Shown one piece after another: positions 1 through 8,245 of a DNA stretch of 64,000 nt (positions within the stretch are counted from its first letter, which is position 1; the number at the start of each line of letters is the position of its first letter). The notes under the pieces are model-generated. The model was given only the letters and a program-made list of their open reading frames with translations, was not told the origin of the DNA and ran no database searches. A program made the position numbers and the translations under genes. Source of the stretch: Leisingera sp. SS27 (lineage in GTDB: Bacteria > Pseudomonadota > Alphaproteobacteria > Rhodobacterales > Rhodobacteraceae); NCBI RefSeq assembly GCF_028368855.1, contig NZ_JAQNCY010000010.1, positions 1 to 64,000 of the forward strand, read 5' to 3'.

Positions 1-157
1 CCTGGAAACCCTGCGCGCCCTGCGCGAGTTCAACAGCCACATCGCCGCCGTCGCCACCCCGGTGCTCTACCGCAGCGGACAGCTCCTGGAGACAAGGCTC
101 ATCGAGGAAATGCCCGAAGACGAGGACGGGGCCACGCTGCAGGAGGCCGGCCGCTAG
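1..157 (+). CDS. C-terminal end of a probable Na/Pi cotransporter family protein (5' truncated by window)
   Basis: An open frame runs in from the window edge (frame starting at base 2) and stops at TAG 155-157, giving 51 residues. The tail has the form LETLRALREFNSHIAAVA, then a proline-containing turn and an acidic end. This resembles the PhoU-like helical C-terminus of Na/Pi cotransporter family proteins. That reading is from memory of the family and is tentative, because the membrane part lies outside the window. The next gene is convergent, and its stop is only 15 bases away. Confidence 0.45.
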   Translation, partial: LETLRALREFNSHIAAVATPVLYRSGQLLETRLIEEMPEDEDGATLQEAGR

Positions 158-172
158 CCGCCCGACCTTCGT

Positions 173-976
173 TTAAAGAAGAATGCTGCCGGGCATATCC
201 GGAAAATCCTCAGCCGCGGAGGCCTCAAGGTAATTCCGCACTGTTGGGTCGATCCGCGGGCTGCGCACCGGATAGACACCGCAGGCGGCAATTGCCTCGC
301 GTGCTGAGACCCGGTCATCCAGGCGTTTCCAGATCGCCCGGGCTGCATAGGGCCGCGGGAAAGGGCGCCAAGCTAAACCCATTGTCATGCCGCGCAGGTA
401 TTTCAGCTGCTGCCGGTGCGCCGAGAACAGGATGGTCTGCGCCACGCTGCCTTCATGGGCGCGCTCGTGCTCAGTGATGAACAGCCGGTTGCCGCGCTGA
501 GTCACCAGCCCGTCGTAGCGGGAGATCTGCCGGATGCTCTGCTCGGGATCAGTCGCTACCTCCAAATTCCTGGTCACGATGAACCCGTCCTTCTCTACCA
601 GGCGGGTCAGAGCACAAAGAATGCCTTCTCCCCAGGAAGGGGTCCTGAAAAATGCATGATAGAAACCCAGATAGCGCTTAAGATTGCGCTGCTGTCCCCG
701 GAAAGGTTCCAGAAAGCTGTCGCTGGCACCGGGCGGCGTCGTTCGGGCAGCATCGCTGAGCTGGGCCTCGAACTCCGGCCGAGGGGCAAACAGCCGCGCT
801 TCGGGAATATCGAAATACCGGGCAATCCGGCGGAGGTTGTGGGCCGCAGGCAGGCTGGTGCCGTTGAGGTAACGGTTGAACTGCTGACGATTGATTCCGA
901 CCTCCCGGCAGATTTGCGCAATGCTGCCATGTTCGGCACAGAGCGAGCGCAGGTTTTCGGAAAAATTTTCCGGCAT
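173..976 (-). CDS. XRE-family helix-turn-helix transcriptional regulator
   Basis: A 267-residue protein with an N-terminal lambda-repressor-like HTH (about residues 5-60: GSIAQICREVGINRQQFNRY, then LNGTSLPAAHNLRRIARYF). A roughly 200-residue C-terminal domain follows, which I cannot assign to a ligand. I chose the start at 976 because AAAGGA lies 8 bases upstream and the HTH begins directly after it; the frame is open further up to 1045. It is divergent from the peptide-type ABC operon at 1201, so control of that operon is the natural inference. A long-armed inverted repeat sits just upstream of its start (991-1032). Confidence 0.85.
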   Translation of the reverse strand: MPENFSENLRSLCAEHGSIAQICREVGINRQQFNRYLNGTSLPAAHNLRRIARYFDIPEARLFAPRPEFEAQLSDAARTTPPGASDSFLEPFRGQQRNLKRYLGFYHAFFRTPSWGEGILCALTRLVEKDGFIVTRNLEVATDPEQSIRQISRYDGLVTQRGNRLFITEHERAHEGSVAQTILFSAHRQQLKYLRGMTMGLAWRPFPRPYAARAIWKRLDDRVSAREAIAACGVYPVRSPRIDPTVRNYLEASAAEDFPDMPGSILL

Positions 977-990
977 GGCCAATTTCCTTT

Positions 991-1032
991 CGCGAACTGA
1001 CGCGGAAGAAGTGCATGTCGCGCCAGTTCGCG
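991..1032. promoter_or_regulatory. Inverted repeat, candidate operator of the XRE regulator
   Basis: CGCGAACTG at 991-999 and its exact reverse complement CAGTTCGCG at 1024-1032 are separated by 24 bases. The arm centres are 33 bases apart, close to three helical turns. The repeat lies 15 bases upstream of the XRE start codon in the XRE/ABC divergent region. Binding by the XRE protein (autoregulation) is inference. Confidence 0.5.
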
Positions 1033-1200
1033 CATGTTTACACAATTCCGTTAAAGGTGAAACAGGCGTTTTCTGAGGGCAAGCCGTTTGAGCCAGGGGA
1101 ACCCAAGAGCTGCAGGACGCGCCGCCGGTGTCAGAGCCGGTGCGGCGCCTGCAAACCGGAGGAGTTCAGGCGGAACTGATCTGATCCAAGGGAGGACACC

Positions 1201-2763
1201 ATGAAGATCGAATGGACCAAGACGGCACTGGGACGCCGCGGATTTCTGAAAGGCGCCACCGCGCTGGGAGCAGCAGCAGCCCTGCCCGCAGGCCTTGCCG
1301 GCCGCGCCATGGCGGCAGAGGGCAGCACCCTGCGCGTACGCTCCTACGGCGACATGCAAAGCATCGACCCGGCGTTTTCCAAGGGCGTGATCGACGAGGA
1401 AATCCATGCCTCGATCTACAACAAGCTGATCCAGTACAAACCGGGCCGCGAATGGGACTGGCAAATGGACGCCGCCGCGATGATCGAGCAAGGCGACGAA
1501 ACCCACATCAAATTCGCGCTGCGCGACGACATCGGATTCACAAACGGTTTTGGCGCGATGACCGCCGAGGACGTGAAATTCAGCTTTGAGCGGATCGTGG
1601 ACGAGGCCACCGACAGCCCCAACAAGCCCGACATGGGGCCGCTGAGCCACGTCGAGGTTACTGGTGAACGGGAAGGCACCATCGTGCTGAAGGAACCCTT
1701 TGCGCCGCTGTGGTCGATCGCGCTGCCCTATATCACCGGCAACATCGTGTCGAAAAAAGCCTGGGAGGCCGCAGGCGGCAAGGCAACCACCGATCCGCTG
1801 GCGGAATCCGGCCCCTACCTGCGCGACAGCTGGTCGCCCAAGGAAAAGACCGTGCTCAAGCGCAACCCGGACTGGAAGGGCGAAGCGCCGGCATGGGATA
1901 CCATTGAGATCCTGCCGATTGATGATGAAAACACCGCCGAGATCGCCTTTGAAGCCGGTGAACTGGACTTTACCCGTGTCTCGCTTGGCTCGGTTCAGCG
2001 CTACCGCGACGGCGTGCCGAACGGCGGCACGCTGCTGGAGTATCCGTCGCTCTATTACACATGGCTCGGCATGAACCTTGACCACCCCAAGCTGCAGAAT
2101 CCGAAGCTGCGCCAGGCAATCCAGCACGCAATCGACGTGCCTTCGGTTCTGGAAGCCGCCTATTTCGGCGCCGCGGAGCCCTCGACCGGCATCATCGCGC
2201 CGGGCCTGGCGGGCCACCGTCCGCAGTCTCTGGTGCCGCCGCAGGCGGATTTTTCCAAGGCCGCGGAACTCTTGGCGGAATCCGGTGAGACCAATGTCAC
2301 GCTGAAGCTCGACACGCTGAACAAAACCACCTTCACCACCGCGGCGCAGGTGATCCAGGCAACCCTGGCGCAGATCGGCATCACGGTTGAGGTCAACGTG
2401 CTGGAATCCGGGGCCTTCTGGGCCAGCGCCGACAACGAGGACCTGCAGCTGGTGCTGAACCGCTACTCGATGACCCCGGACCCGTACTACGCGACCTCAT
2501 GGTTCACCACCGAACAGGTCGGCCACTGGAACTGGGAGCAGTTCAGCAACGCCGAGTTCGACAAGATTCACGCCGAAGCCTCGCAGCTGACCGATCTGAC
2601 CAAACGGGCCGAGATGTACCAGCGGGCGCAGGATCTGATGGAGGAAAGCGGCGCCTACCGGTTCCTGACCCATGAGGCAACGCCGGTGATCCACTCTGCG
2701 GGCGTGGTGCCGGCACTGCGGCCCGACGGGCTGGCGCTGCTGCGCTACTTCGGCAAGGCCTGA
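1201..2763 (+). CDS. ABC transporter substrate-binding protein, family 5 (dipeptide/oligopeptide type), Tat-exported
   Basis: 520 residues. The N-terminus has a twin-arginine motif (GRRGFLK, residues 11-17), a hydrophobic stretch and an AMA-A cleavage site near residue 37, so export by Tat is predicted. The rest matches the SBP_bac_5 fold: SIDPAFSKG near the start, the DDIGFTNG and MTAEDVKFSFERI block, then SGPYL. GGAGG lies 6 bases before the ATG. It is the first gene of an operon with two permeases and two ATPases (2875-6581). The ligand cannot be read from sequence. The downstream amidohydrolase and M81 peptidase suggest a peptide- or amide-like compound. Confidence 0.9.
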   Translation: MKIEWTKTALGRRGFLKGATALGAAAALPAGLAGRAMAAEGSTLRVRSYGDMQSIDPAFSKGVIDEEIHASIYNKLIQYKPGREWDWQMDAAAMIEQGDETHIKFALRDDIGFTNGFGAMTAEDVKFSFERIVDEATDSPNKPDMGPLSHVEVTGEREGTIVLKEPFAPLWSIALPYITGNIVSKKAWEAAGGKATTDPLAESGPYLRDSWSPKEKTVLKRNPDWKGEAPAWDTIEILPIDDENTAEIAFEAGELDFTRVSLGSVQRYRDGVPNGGTLLEYPSLYYTWLGMNLDHPKLQNPKLRQAIQHAIDVPSVLEAAYFGAAEPSTGIIAPGLAGHRPQSLVPPQADFSKAAELLAESGETNVTLKLDTLNKTTFTTAAQVIQATLAQIGITVEVNVLESGAFWASADNEDLQLVLNRYSMTPDPYYATSWFTTEQVGHWNWEQFSNAEFDKIHAEASQLTDLTKRAEMYQRAQDLMEESGAYRFLTHEATPVIHSAGVVPALRPDGLALLRYFGKA

Positions 2764-2874
2764 CACTCCCCTCAGGCTCGGTCCTCCCCCCGGGCCTGAC
2801 CTGGCACGGCTGCAAAATGCGGCGCGGCCGTGCCGTTTTCACCCGCACAGCGAAAACAAGGGAGCCATGCGGCC

Positions 2875-3813
2875 ATGTTACTTTATGCAACCCGGCGGTT
2901 CGGGCTGGCACTGCTGATCCTGATCGTGGCGGTCACCGTCATGTTCCTGATGATCCGCGCCGTCCCCGGCGATCCGGTCCAGATCATGCTGGGCCCGCGC
3001 GCCACGCCAGAGCTGCAGGCGCGGCTGACGGCGGAACTGGCGCTGGATCAGCCGATCTGGAAACAGCTTCTCATCTTCTATGGGAACCTGATGCAGGGAG
3101 ATCTGGGGATCGACGTGTTCTCGGGCCGGTCTGTGACAGAGATCGTGTTCCAGCAGCTGCCGCATACCCTGTGGCTCATTCTGGGCTCAATCGCCTGGTC
3201 TGCAACGCTGGGCATTGCGCTTGGCGCCTATGCCGCAGCACATCCCAATACGCTGATTGACCGGGTCACCGCAGCGATTTCTGTAAGCTTCGTCGCGGCC
3301 CCGGCCTTTGTGGTCGCCCTGCTGTCGCTGCTGATCTTTGCGGTGAACCTGCAATGGTTCCCGGCCATCGGCGCGGGCGAGGGCTTCTGGGGCCGTCTCA
3401 ACCATTTGGTTTTGCCCGCCTTTGCCATCGGCCTCAGCTGGGTCGGCTATATCGCCCGGCTGGTGCGCGCTTCGATGCTCGAAGTCATGGGTGAAAGCCA
3501 CATCCGCACCGCCCGCGCCTTTGGCCTTCATGAACGCCGGGTGGTGATGGTCTATGCGCTGCGCATCGCCATCCTGCCGGTGGTCACTGTGATCGGCGTC
3601 GGCATGGGGTTCCTGTTGTCCTCCGCCGTCTTTGCGGAAATCGTCTTTGCCCGACCCGGTCTGGGCAAGCTGGTGATCGACAGCATCACCACCCGCAACT
3701 ACCCGATTGTGATGGGATCGGTGCTGATCTCAACCGGTCTCTTTGTGGTGTCCACCGCATTGGCCGACCTGATCAACGCCTGGCTCGACCCCCGCGCCCG
3801 GACCGCGAACTGA
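2875..3813 (+). CDS. ABC transporter permease, DppB/OppB type
   Basis: 312 residues with about six membrane segments. The N-terminus is typical for DppB (LLYATRRFGLALLILIVAV, then a PGDPV loop), and the cytoplasmic EAA loop is ARAFGLHERRVVMVYALRIA. It forms half of the transmembrane channel with the next gene. The ATG at 2875 is preferred over the upstream in-frame ATG at 2830 because the family begins with this amphipathic helix. It sits 111 bases after the binding-protein gene and 13 bases before the second permease. Confidence 0.9.
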   Translation: MLLYATRRFGLALLILIVAVTVMFLMIRAVPGDPVQIMLGPRATPELQARLTAELALDQPIWKQLLIFYGNLMQGDLGIDVFSGRSVTEIVFQQLPHTLWLILGSIAWSATLGIALGAYAAAHPNTLIDRVTAAISVSFVAAPAFVVALLSLLIFAVNLQWFPAIGAGEGFWGRLNHLVLPAFAIGLSWVGYIARLVRASMLEVMGESHIRTARAFGLHERRVVMVYALRIAILPVVTVIGVGMGFLLSSAVFAEIVFARPGLGKLVIDSITTRNYPIVMGSVLISTGLFVVSTALADLINAWLDPRARTAN

Positions 3814-3826
3814 GGAGGACGCAGAT

Positions 3827-4684
3827 ATGGCTAAATCCCGTTCCGAACTGGGCCAGATCATCCACGGCGTCGCCCGCGACCCGCTGGGGCTGATGGGGCT
3901 GGTCATCGTCGGCACCATCGTGTTCTGCGCCATCTTCGCCTATTGGATCGTGCCCTTCGATCCGGTTGGCATGAACATCAAGTCGCGCCTGCAGGGGCCG
4001 TCATGGACCCATCTTCTGGGCACCGACCAGCTGGGCCGCGATACGTTTTCCCGCGTGATTGCGGGCGGCCAGGTGGCGCTGCAGGTCGCGTTGCCGGCTG
4101 TCTTCGGCGCCATGGCCATAGGCCTGACGCTGGGCATGATCGCTGGCTACGGGCCGAAATGGCTCGATAACCTGCTGATGCTGTTCTTTGACACTATCCG
4201 CTCGTTCCCCACCGTGATGTTCGCGCTGGCCGTGGTGGCCCTGGTGGGGCCCAGCCTGCAGACCGTGGTGTTTGTGGTGATGGCAACCTCGATCCCGACT
4301 TACGGCCGGGTGGCGCGAACCCAGACGCTGACCTTGCGCAATTCCGAATTCATCCTGGCCGAACGCTCCATGGGCGCCAGCATGACCCGCATCCTGGGCG
4401 TGCATATGCTGCCCAATATCGTCGGCGTGCTGGCGGTGCTGGCGGCGATGGATATTCCCACCGTGATCGCGCTGGAGGCCGGGCTGTCCTTCCTCGGCCT
4501 CGGGGTGAAACCGCCGACACCCAGCTGGGGCGCGCTTTTGAAAGACGGCTACTCGCTGATCCGCCAGACTCCCTGGCTGGTGGTGGGCGGCGGGTTGCCG
4601 ATCATCCTGGCAACGCTTGGCTTCACCTTCCTGGGCGAATCCCTGCGCGATGTGGTTGACCCGAAACTGAGGAAACAGCGATGA
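3827..4684 (+). CDS. ABC transporter permease, DppC/OppC type
   Basis: 285 residues, with an N-terminal membrane helix, a periplasmic loop carrying the LLGTDQLGRDTFSRVIAGG signature of DppC/OppC permeases, and an EAA loop near AERSMGASMTRILGVHMLPN. It pairs with the 2875-3813 permease. GAGGAGG upstream of the ATG serves as ribosome binding site. Its stop overlaps the start of the first ATPase gene (ATGA, 4681-4684), which indicates translational coupling. Confidence 0.9.
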   Translation: MAKSRSELGQIIHGVARDPLGLMGLVIVGTIVFCAIFAYWIVPFDPVGMNIKSRLQGPSWTHLLGTDQLGRDTFSRVIAGGQVALQVALPAVFGAMAIGLTLGMIAGYGPKWLDNLLMLFFDTIRSFPTVMFALAVVALVGPSLQTVVFVVMATSIPTYGRVARTQTLTLRNSEFILAERSMGASMTRILGVHMLPNIVGVLAVLAAMDIPTVIALEAGLSFLGLGVKPPTPSWGALLKDGYSLIRQTPWLVVGGGLPIILATLGFTFLGESLRDVVDPKLRKQR

Positions 4685-5661
4685 CTGATAGGCTTCTGGA
4701 AATCGACCGCCTCAGCGTTGACTACGAAACCGCCCGCGGTGATCTGAAGGCCCTGCGCGATATCTCCTTTGACGTCCGCAAGGGAGAGATTGTCGGCATC
4801 GTCGGCGAGTCGGGCTGCGGTAAGTCCACTCTGATCTCCTCGATCCTGCGGCTGACAGCGCCGAACACACGTTTCCGCCAGGGCAAGGTGCGGTTCAAGG
4901 GCCAGGACCTGCTGCAACTGCCGGAGCGCAAGATGCGTGATCTGCGCGGCGCAGACATCTCCATCGTGTTCCAGGACCCGATGCAGACCCATAACCCGGT
5001 CCTGTCTATCGGCCAGCAGATGCTGGATATTCAGCACCGCTCCAAGGCGTCCAAGGCTGACAAACGGGCCCGCGCAGCACAGATGCTGGGTGCGGTCGGC
5101 ATTCCGGATCCGGAGGCCCGGCTGGACCAGTTCCCGCACGAATTCTCTGGCGGCATGCGCCAGCGCATCGCCATCGCCATGGCGCTGATGTCGGAGCCGG
5201 ATCTGCTGATCGCGGATGAGCCGACCACAGCGCTGGATGCCACGCTGGAGGTGCAGATAATTGAACGATTGCAGGAGCTTCAGCAGGAGTTTGACTGCGC
5301 CATCCTGTTCATCTCGCACCACTTGGGGGTGATTGCAGAGCTCTGCGACCGGGTGGTGGTGATGTATGCCGGCGCCGTTGTCGAAAGCGGCGAGGTGCGC
5401 GAGATCTTCCATGATCCGAAACACCCCTACACCCGCCGCCTGATCGACTGCGACCCCGGCCACATCAAGGAGCGCGCCCGGGTGCTTCCGACAATCCCGG
5501 GCGAGGTGCCGGACCTGGCCAACCTGCCCGGCGGCTGCATCTTCCGCGACCGCTGCGATCAGGCCACTGCGCGCTGCATGTCACAGGTGCCGCCGCTCGC
5601 CAAGCTGAAGGAGGGCCACCACGCCGCCTGCTGGCTGAACCACAAGGAGGCCGCAGAATGA
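4681..5661 (+). CDS. ABC transporter ATP-binding protein, DppD/OppD type
   Basis: 326 residues. Walker A is GESGCGKST (42-50), the signature is FSGGMRQRIAIAMAL, Walker B is LLIADEPTTALD, and the H-loop is in ISHHLGVIAE. The C-terminal oligopeptide-transporter extension has the cysteine-containing CIFRDRC block, which in characterised relatives can bind an Fe-S cluster. It powers the importer with the following ATPase and overlaps both neighbours by 4 bases. Confidence 0.92.
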   Translation: MTDRLLEIDRLSVDYETARGDLKALRDISFDVRKGEIVGIVGESGCGKSTLISSILRLTAPNTRFRQGKVRFKGQDLLQLPERKMRDLRGADISIVFQDPMQTHNPVLSIGQQMLDIQHRSKASKADKRARAAQMLGAVGIPDPEARLDQFPHEFSGGMRQRIAIAMALMSEPDLLIADEPTTALDATLEVQIIERLQELQQEFDCAILFISHHLGVIAELCDRVVVMYAGAVVESGEVREIFHDPKHPYTRRLIDCDPGHIKERARVLPTIPGEVPDLANLPGGCIFRDRCDQATARCMSQVPPLAKLKEGHHAACWLNHKEAAE

Positions 5662-6581
5662 GCCTGCTGGATGTCAAAAACCTGAAAACCAGCTATGGCC
5701 CGGTCAATGTGCTGGCCGGTGTCAGCTTCACCGTGGAGCCGGGCGAAACTTATGCGCTGGTGGGCGAGAGCGGCTCTGGCAAGACCACGGTAATCCGCGC
5801 GATTGCCGGGCTGGCGCCGGCACAGGACGGTTCGGTTAAGTTTGATGGCCGGGAGATCCGGGGCGCCTCAGAACGGGAACTGCGCCCCTTGCGCAAGGAC
5901 ATTGCGATGATGTTCCAGGACCCGGTCGGCTCGCTGTCGCCACGCCTGACGATCCGCAGCCTGATCACCGAACCCTACCGCATCCAGGGCATGAAGGACC
6001 GGGATCTGGACGCCGAGGCCAGGCGCCTTCTGGAAATGGTGAACCTGCCTGCGCATTTCGCCGACCGCTATCCTTACCAGCTGTCAGGCGGGCAGGCGCG
6101 GCGGGTGGGCGTCGCCCGGGCGCTGGCACTGGAGCCCAAGCTGATCCTGGCGGATGAACCCACTGCGGGGCTGGACGTCTCGGTGCAGGGGGAGCTTCTG
6201 AACCTGATGAACGACCTGCGCGAACGGCTGGGGCTGGCGATGGTGATCATCACCCACAACCTGAACGTCGTGCGCCACGTGGCCGACCGGATGGGAATCA
6301 TGTACCTGGGCCGGCTGGTCGAGGAAGGCACCACCGAGGCGATTTTCAAGGAGCCGCGCCATCCCTATACCCGCTGCCTGCTTTCGGCGAACCCGGAGCC
6401 CGACCCCGATGCCCGGCTGGAGCGCATCGCCCTGAAAGGCGAACCGCCCAGCCTGCTGCGCCGCCCCAAGGGCTGCGAGTTCCGCGAGCGCTGTCCCTTC
6501 GCCCAGGAATTCTGCAGTCAAACCCCGCAATGGGAGGTCGAAAACGGCCACGGGTTGCGCTGCCTTGCGCCCTTGAGCTGA
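5658..6581 (+). CDS. ABC transporter ATP-binding protein, DppF/OppF type
   Basis: 307 residues. Walker A is GESGSGKTT, the signature is LSGGQARRVGVARAL, Walker B is LILADEPTAGLD, and the H-loop is in IITHNLNVVRH. A C-terminal CEFRERC block matches the oligopeptide-type extension. The start overlaps the preceding ATPase gene by 4 bases (ATGA). It completes a full five-component importer, and the enzyme genes start 38 bases downstream in the same direction. Confidence 0.92.
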   Translation: MSLLDVKNLKTSYGPVNVLAGVSFTVEPGETYALVGESGSGKTTVIRAIAGLAPAQDGSVKFDGREIRGASERELRPLRKDIAMMFQDPVGSLSPRLTIRSLITEPYRIQGMKDRDLDAEARRLLEMVNLPAHFADRYPYQLSGGQARRVGVARALALEPKLILADEPTAGLDVSVQGELLNLMNDLRERLGLAMVIITHNLNVVRHVADRMGIMYLGRLVEEGTTEAIFKEPRHPYTRCLLSANPEPDPDARLERIALKGEPPSLLRRPKGCEFRERCPFAQEFCSQTPQWEVENGHGLRCLAPLS

Positions 6582-6619
6582 CGGCCCTTCGCCCGAAACC
6601 CCTCAACACCTGAAAGACC

Positions 6620-8245
6620 ATGACCAGCACATTGTATTTCAACGGCGCTGTCCTGACGATGGACGCGGCCAATTCCTGCGCCCAGGCGGTGCTGACCGAA
6701 GGCGAGATCATCCGCGCTGTTGGTGCCGAGGCGAACCTGCGCGCGCAGATGCCTGCGGACACTGTTGAGGTGGACTTGCAGGGCCAGACCCTGATCCCCG
6801 CCTTTATTGACCCGCACGGGCATTTCCCCGATCCCGGCTTCATCCGGCTGTTCCGGGTCAATCTGGCTTCTGCCCCCAGCGGCGACTGCCCGGATATCCC
6901 AACCGCGCTGGACCGGCTGCGGGCCAAGGCGGCTGAAACCCCAGCGGGCGAATGGGTGATGGGGGTGCTGTTCGACAACACCGCCATCGCCGAGGGCCGG
7001 ATGCCCACACGCATCGAGCTGGACAGCGTTTCCACCGAGCACCCGATCTGGGTGATCCATGCCTCCGGCCACAACGGCGCGGCAAACTCGCTGGCGCTGG
7101 CGCGCCACGGTGTGAACCGCGATACGCCGGATCCTCTGGGCGGGCGGTTCGGGCGCGACCCGGAGACTGGCGCGCTGACCGGGCTGATCGAGGGCCTGTC
7201 GGCAATGGGAGAGATGGGCGATACCGATTTCCTGATCGACCGCGACCGTTTCTGGGCCGGATTCAACAGCTGCCGCGACGAATACCTGGCGCATGGCGTC
7301 ACTTTCGCCCAGAACGCCTGGGCCACGCGGCAGATGCTGGAACATTTCGCCTCACTGCCAGCGGATCAAGACCCGGGGTATGACCTGATGCTGCTTCCGA
7401 TCGGCGAGCTGGAACCGGCGCTATCCAACGGCCCCGGTGCGCTGGACTGGCCCGGTAACCCGCATTTCACCCTTGGCCCGCGCAAGCTGTTCACCGACGG
7501 CGCGTTCCAGCTGCAGACCGCCTTCCTCAGCGCGCCTTACCATAAACCTGTGGATCCAGAGCATCCCTGCGGGATGGCCTATGCGGATGCCGCCGAACAC
7601 CGCCGCGAGGTGAAGAAACTGCATGATCTGGGCTTCCAGATCCACTGCCACTGCAACGGCGACGCCGGTGCGCAGATGTTCATTGATGCAGTGGCCGCCG
7701 CAATGGAGGTCAACCCGCGCGCCGATCACCGCCACACCATCATCCACGGGCAAGCCCTGCGCGACGACCAATTGCAGCAGGTGGCAAAGCTTGGCATCAC
7801 CGTCAGTTTCTTTCCGGCGCATGTGCATTTCTGGGGCGACCGCCATTACGACACCTTCCTGGGGCCGGAGCGGGCGGAACGGGTTTCCCCCTGCGCCTCG
7901 GCTGAGCGTTACGGCGTGCGCTACACCATCCACAACGACGCTTCCGTCACGCCGACGCGGCCCATTCACCTGGCCCATTGCGCGGTGAACCGGCTGACTG
8001 CCAGCGGTCGGCGCCTGGGTGAGGCGCAGCGGATCAGTGCCTTGTCGGCTCTGCGCGCCCAGACCATCGACGCCGCATGGCAAGTCTTTCAAGAGAACAT
8101 CCGCGGCTCTATCGAGCCGGGCAAGCTGGCGGATTTCGCAATGCTGAACCGCAATCCGCTGGACGACCCGGACCAGATTGAGACCACCAAAGTCACCCGC
8201 ACCATCCGCCGCGGGCAAACCGTCTGGGCGCAGGAACGTACCTAA
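6620..8245 (+). CDS. Amidohydrolase family protein (YtcJ/LAF3-like metal-dependent hydrolase)
   Basis: 541 residues of the amidohydrolase superfamily, YtcJ branch. The metal-binding HxH is in FIDPHGHF (H66, H68), later histidines occur in IHCHCNGDAG and in HTIIHGQ, and the IHNDASVTP segment near the C-terminus carries the catalytic aspartate region. The closing part (ENIRGSIEPGKLADFAML) is the usual small beta-domain. It lies 38 bases after the ABC ATPase and shares one base (TAATG) with the M81 peptidase gene, so it is operonic with the importer. The substrate is unknown; hydrolysis of an imported amide or N-acyl compound is inference. Confidence 0.85.
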   Translation: MTSTLYFNGAVLTMDAANSCAQAVLTEGEIIRAVGAEANLRAQMPADTVEVDLQGQTLIPAFIDPHGHFPDPGFIRLFRVNLASAPSGDCPDIPTALDRLRAKAAETPAGEWVMGVLFDNTAIAEGRMPTRIELDSVSTEHPIWVIHASGHNGAANSLALARHGVNRDTPDPLGGRFGRDPETGALTGLIEGLSAMGEMGDTDFLIDRDRFWAGFNSCRDEYLAHGVTFAQNAWATRQMLEHFASLPADQDPGYDLMLLPIGELEPALSNGPGALDWPGNPHFTLGPRKLFTDGAFQLQTAFLSAPYHKPVDPEHPCGMAYADAAEHRREVKKLHDLGFQIHCHCNGDAGAQMFIDAVAAAMEVNPRADHRHTIIHGQALRDDQLQQVAKLGITVSFFPAHVHFWGDRHYDTFLGPERAERVSPCASAERYGVRYTIHNDASVTPTRPIHLAHCAVNRLTASGRRLGEAQRISALSALRAQTIDAAWQVFQENIRGSIEPGKLADFAMLNRNPLDDPDQIETTKVTRTIRRGQTVWAQERT

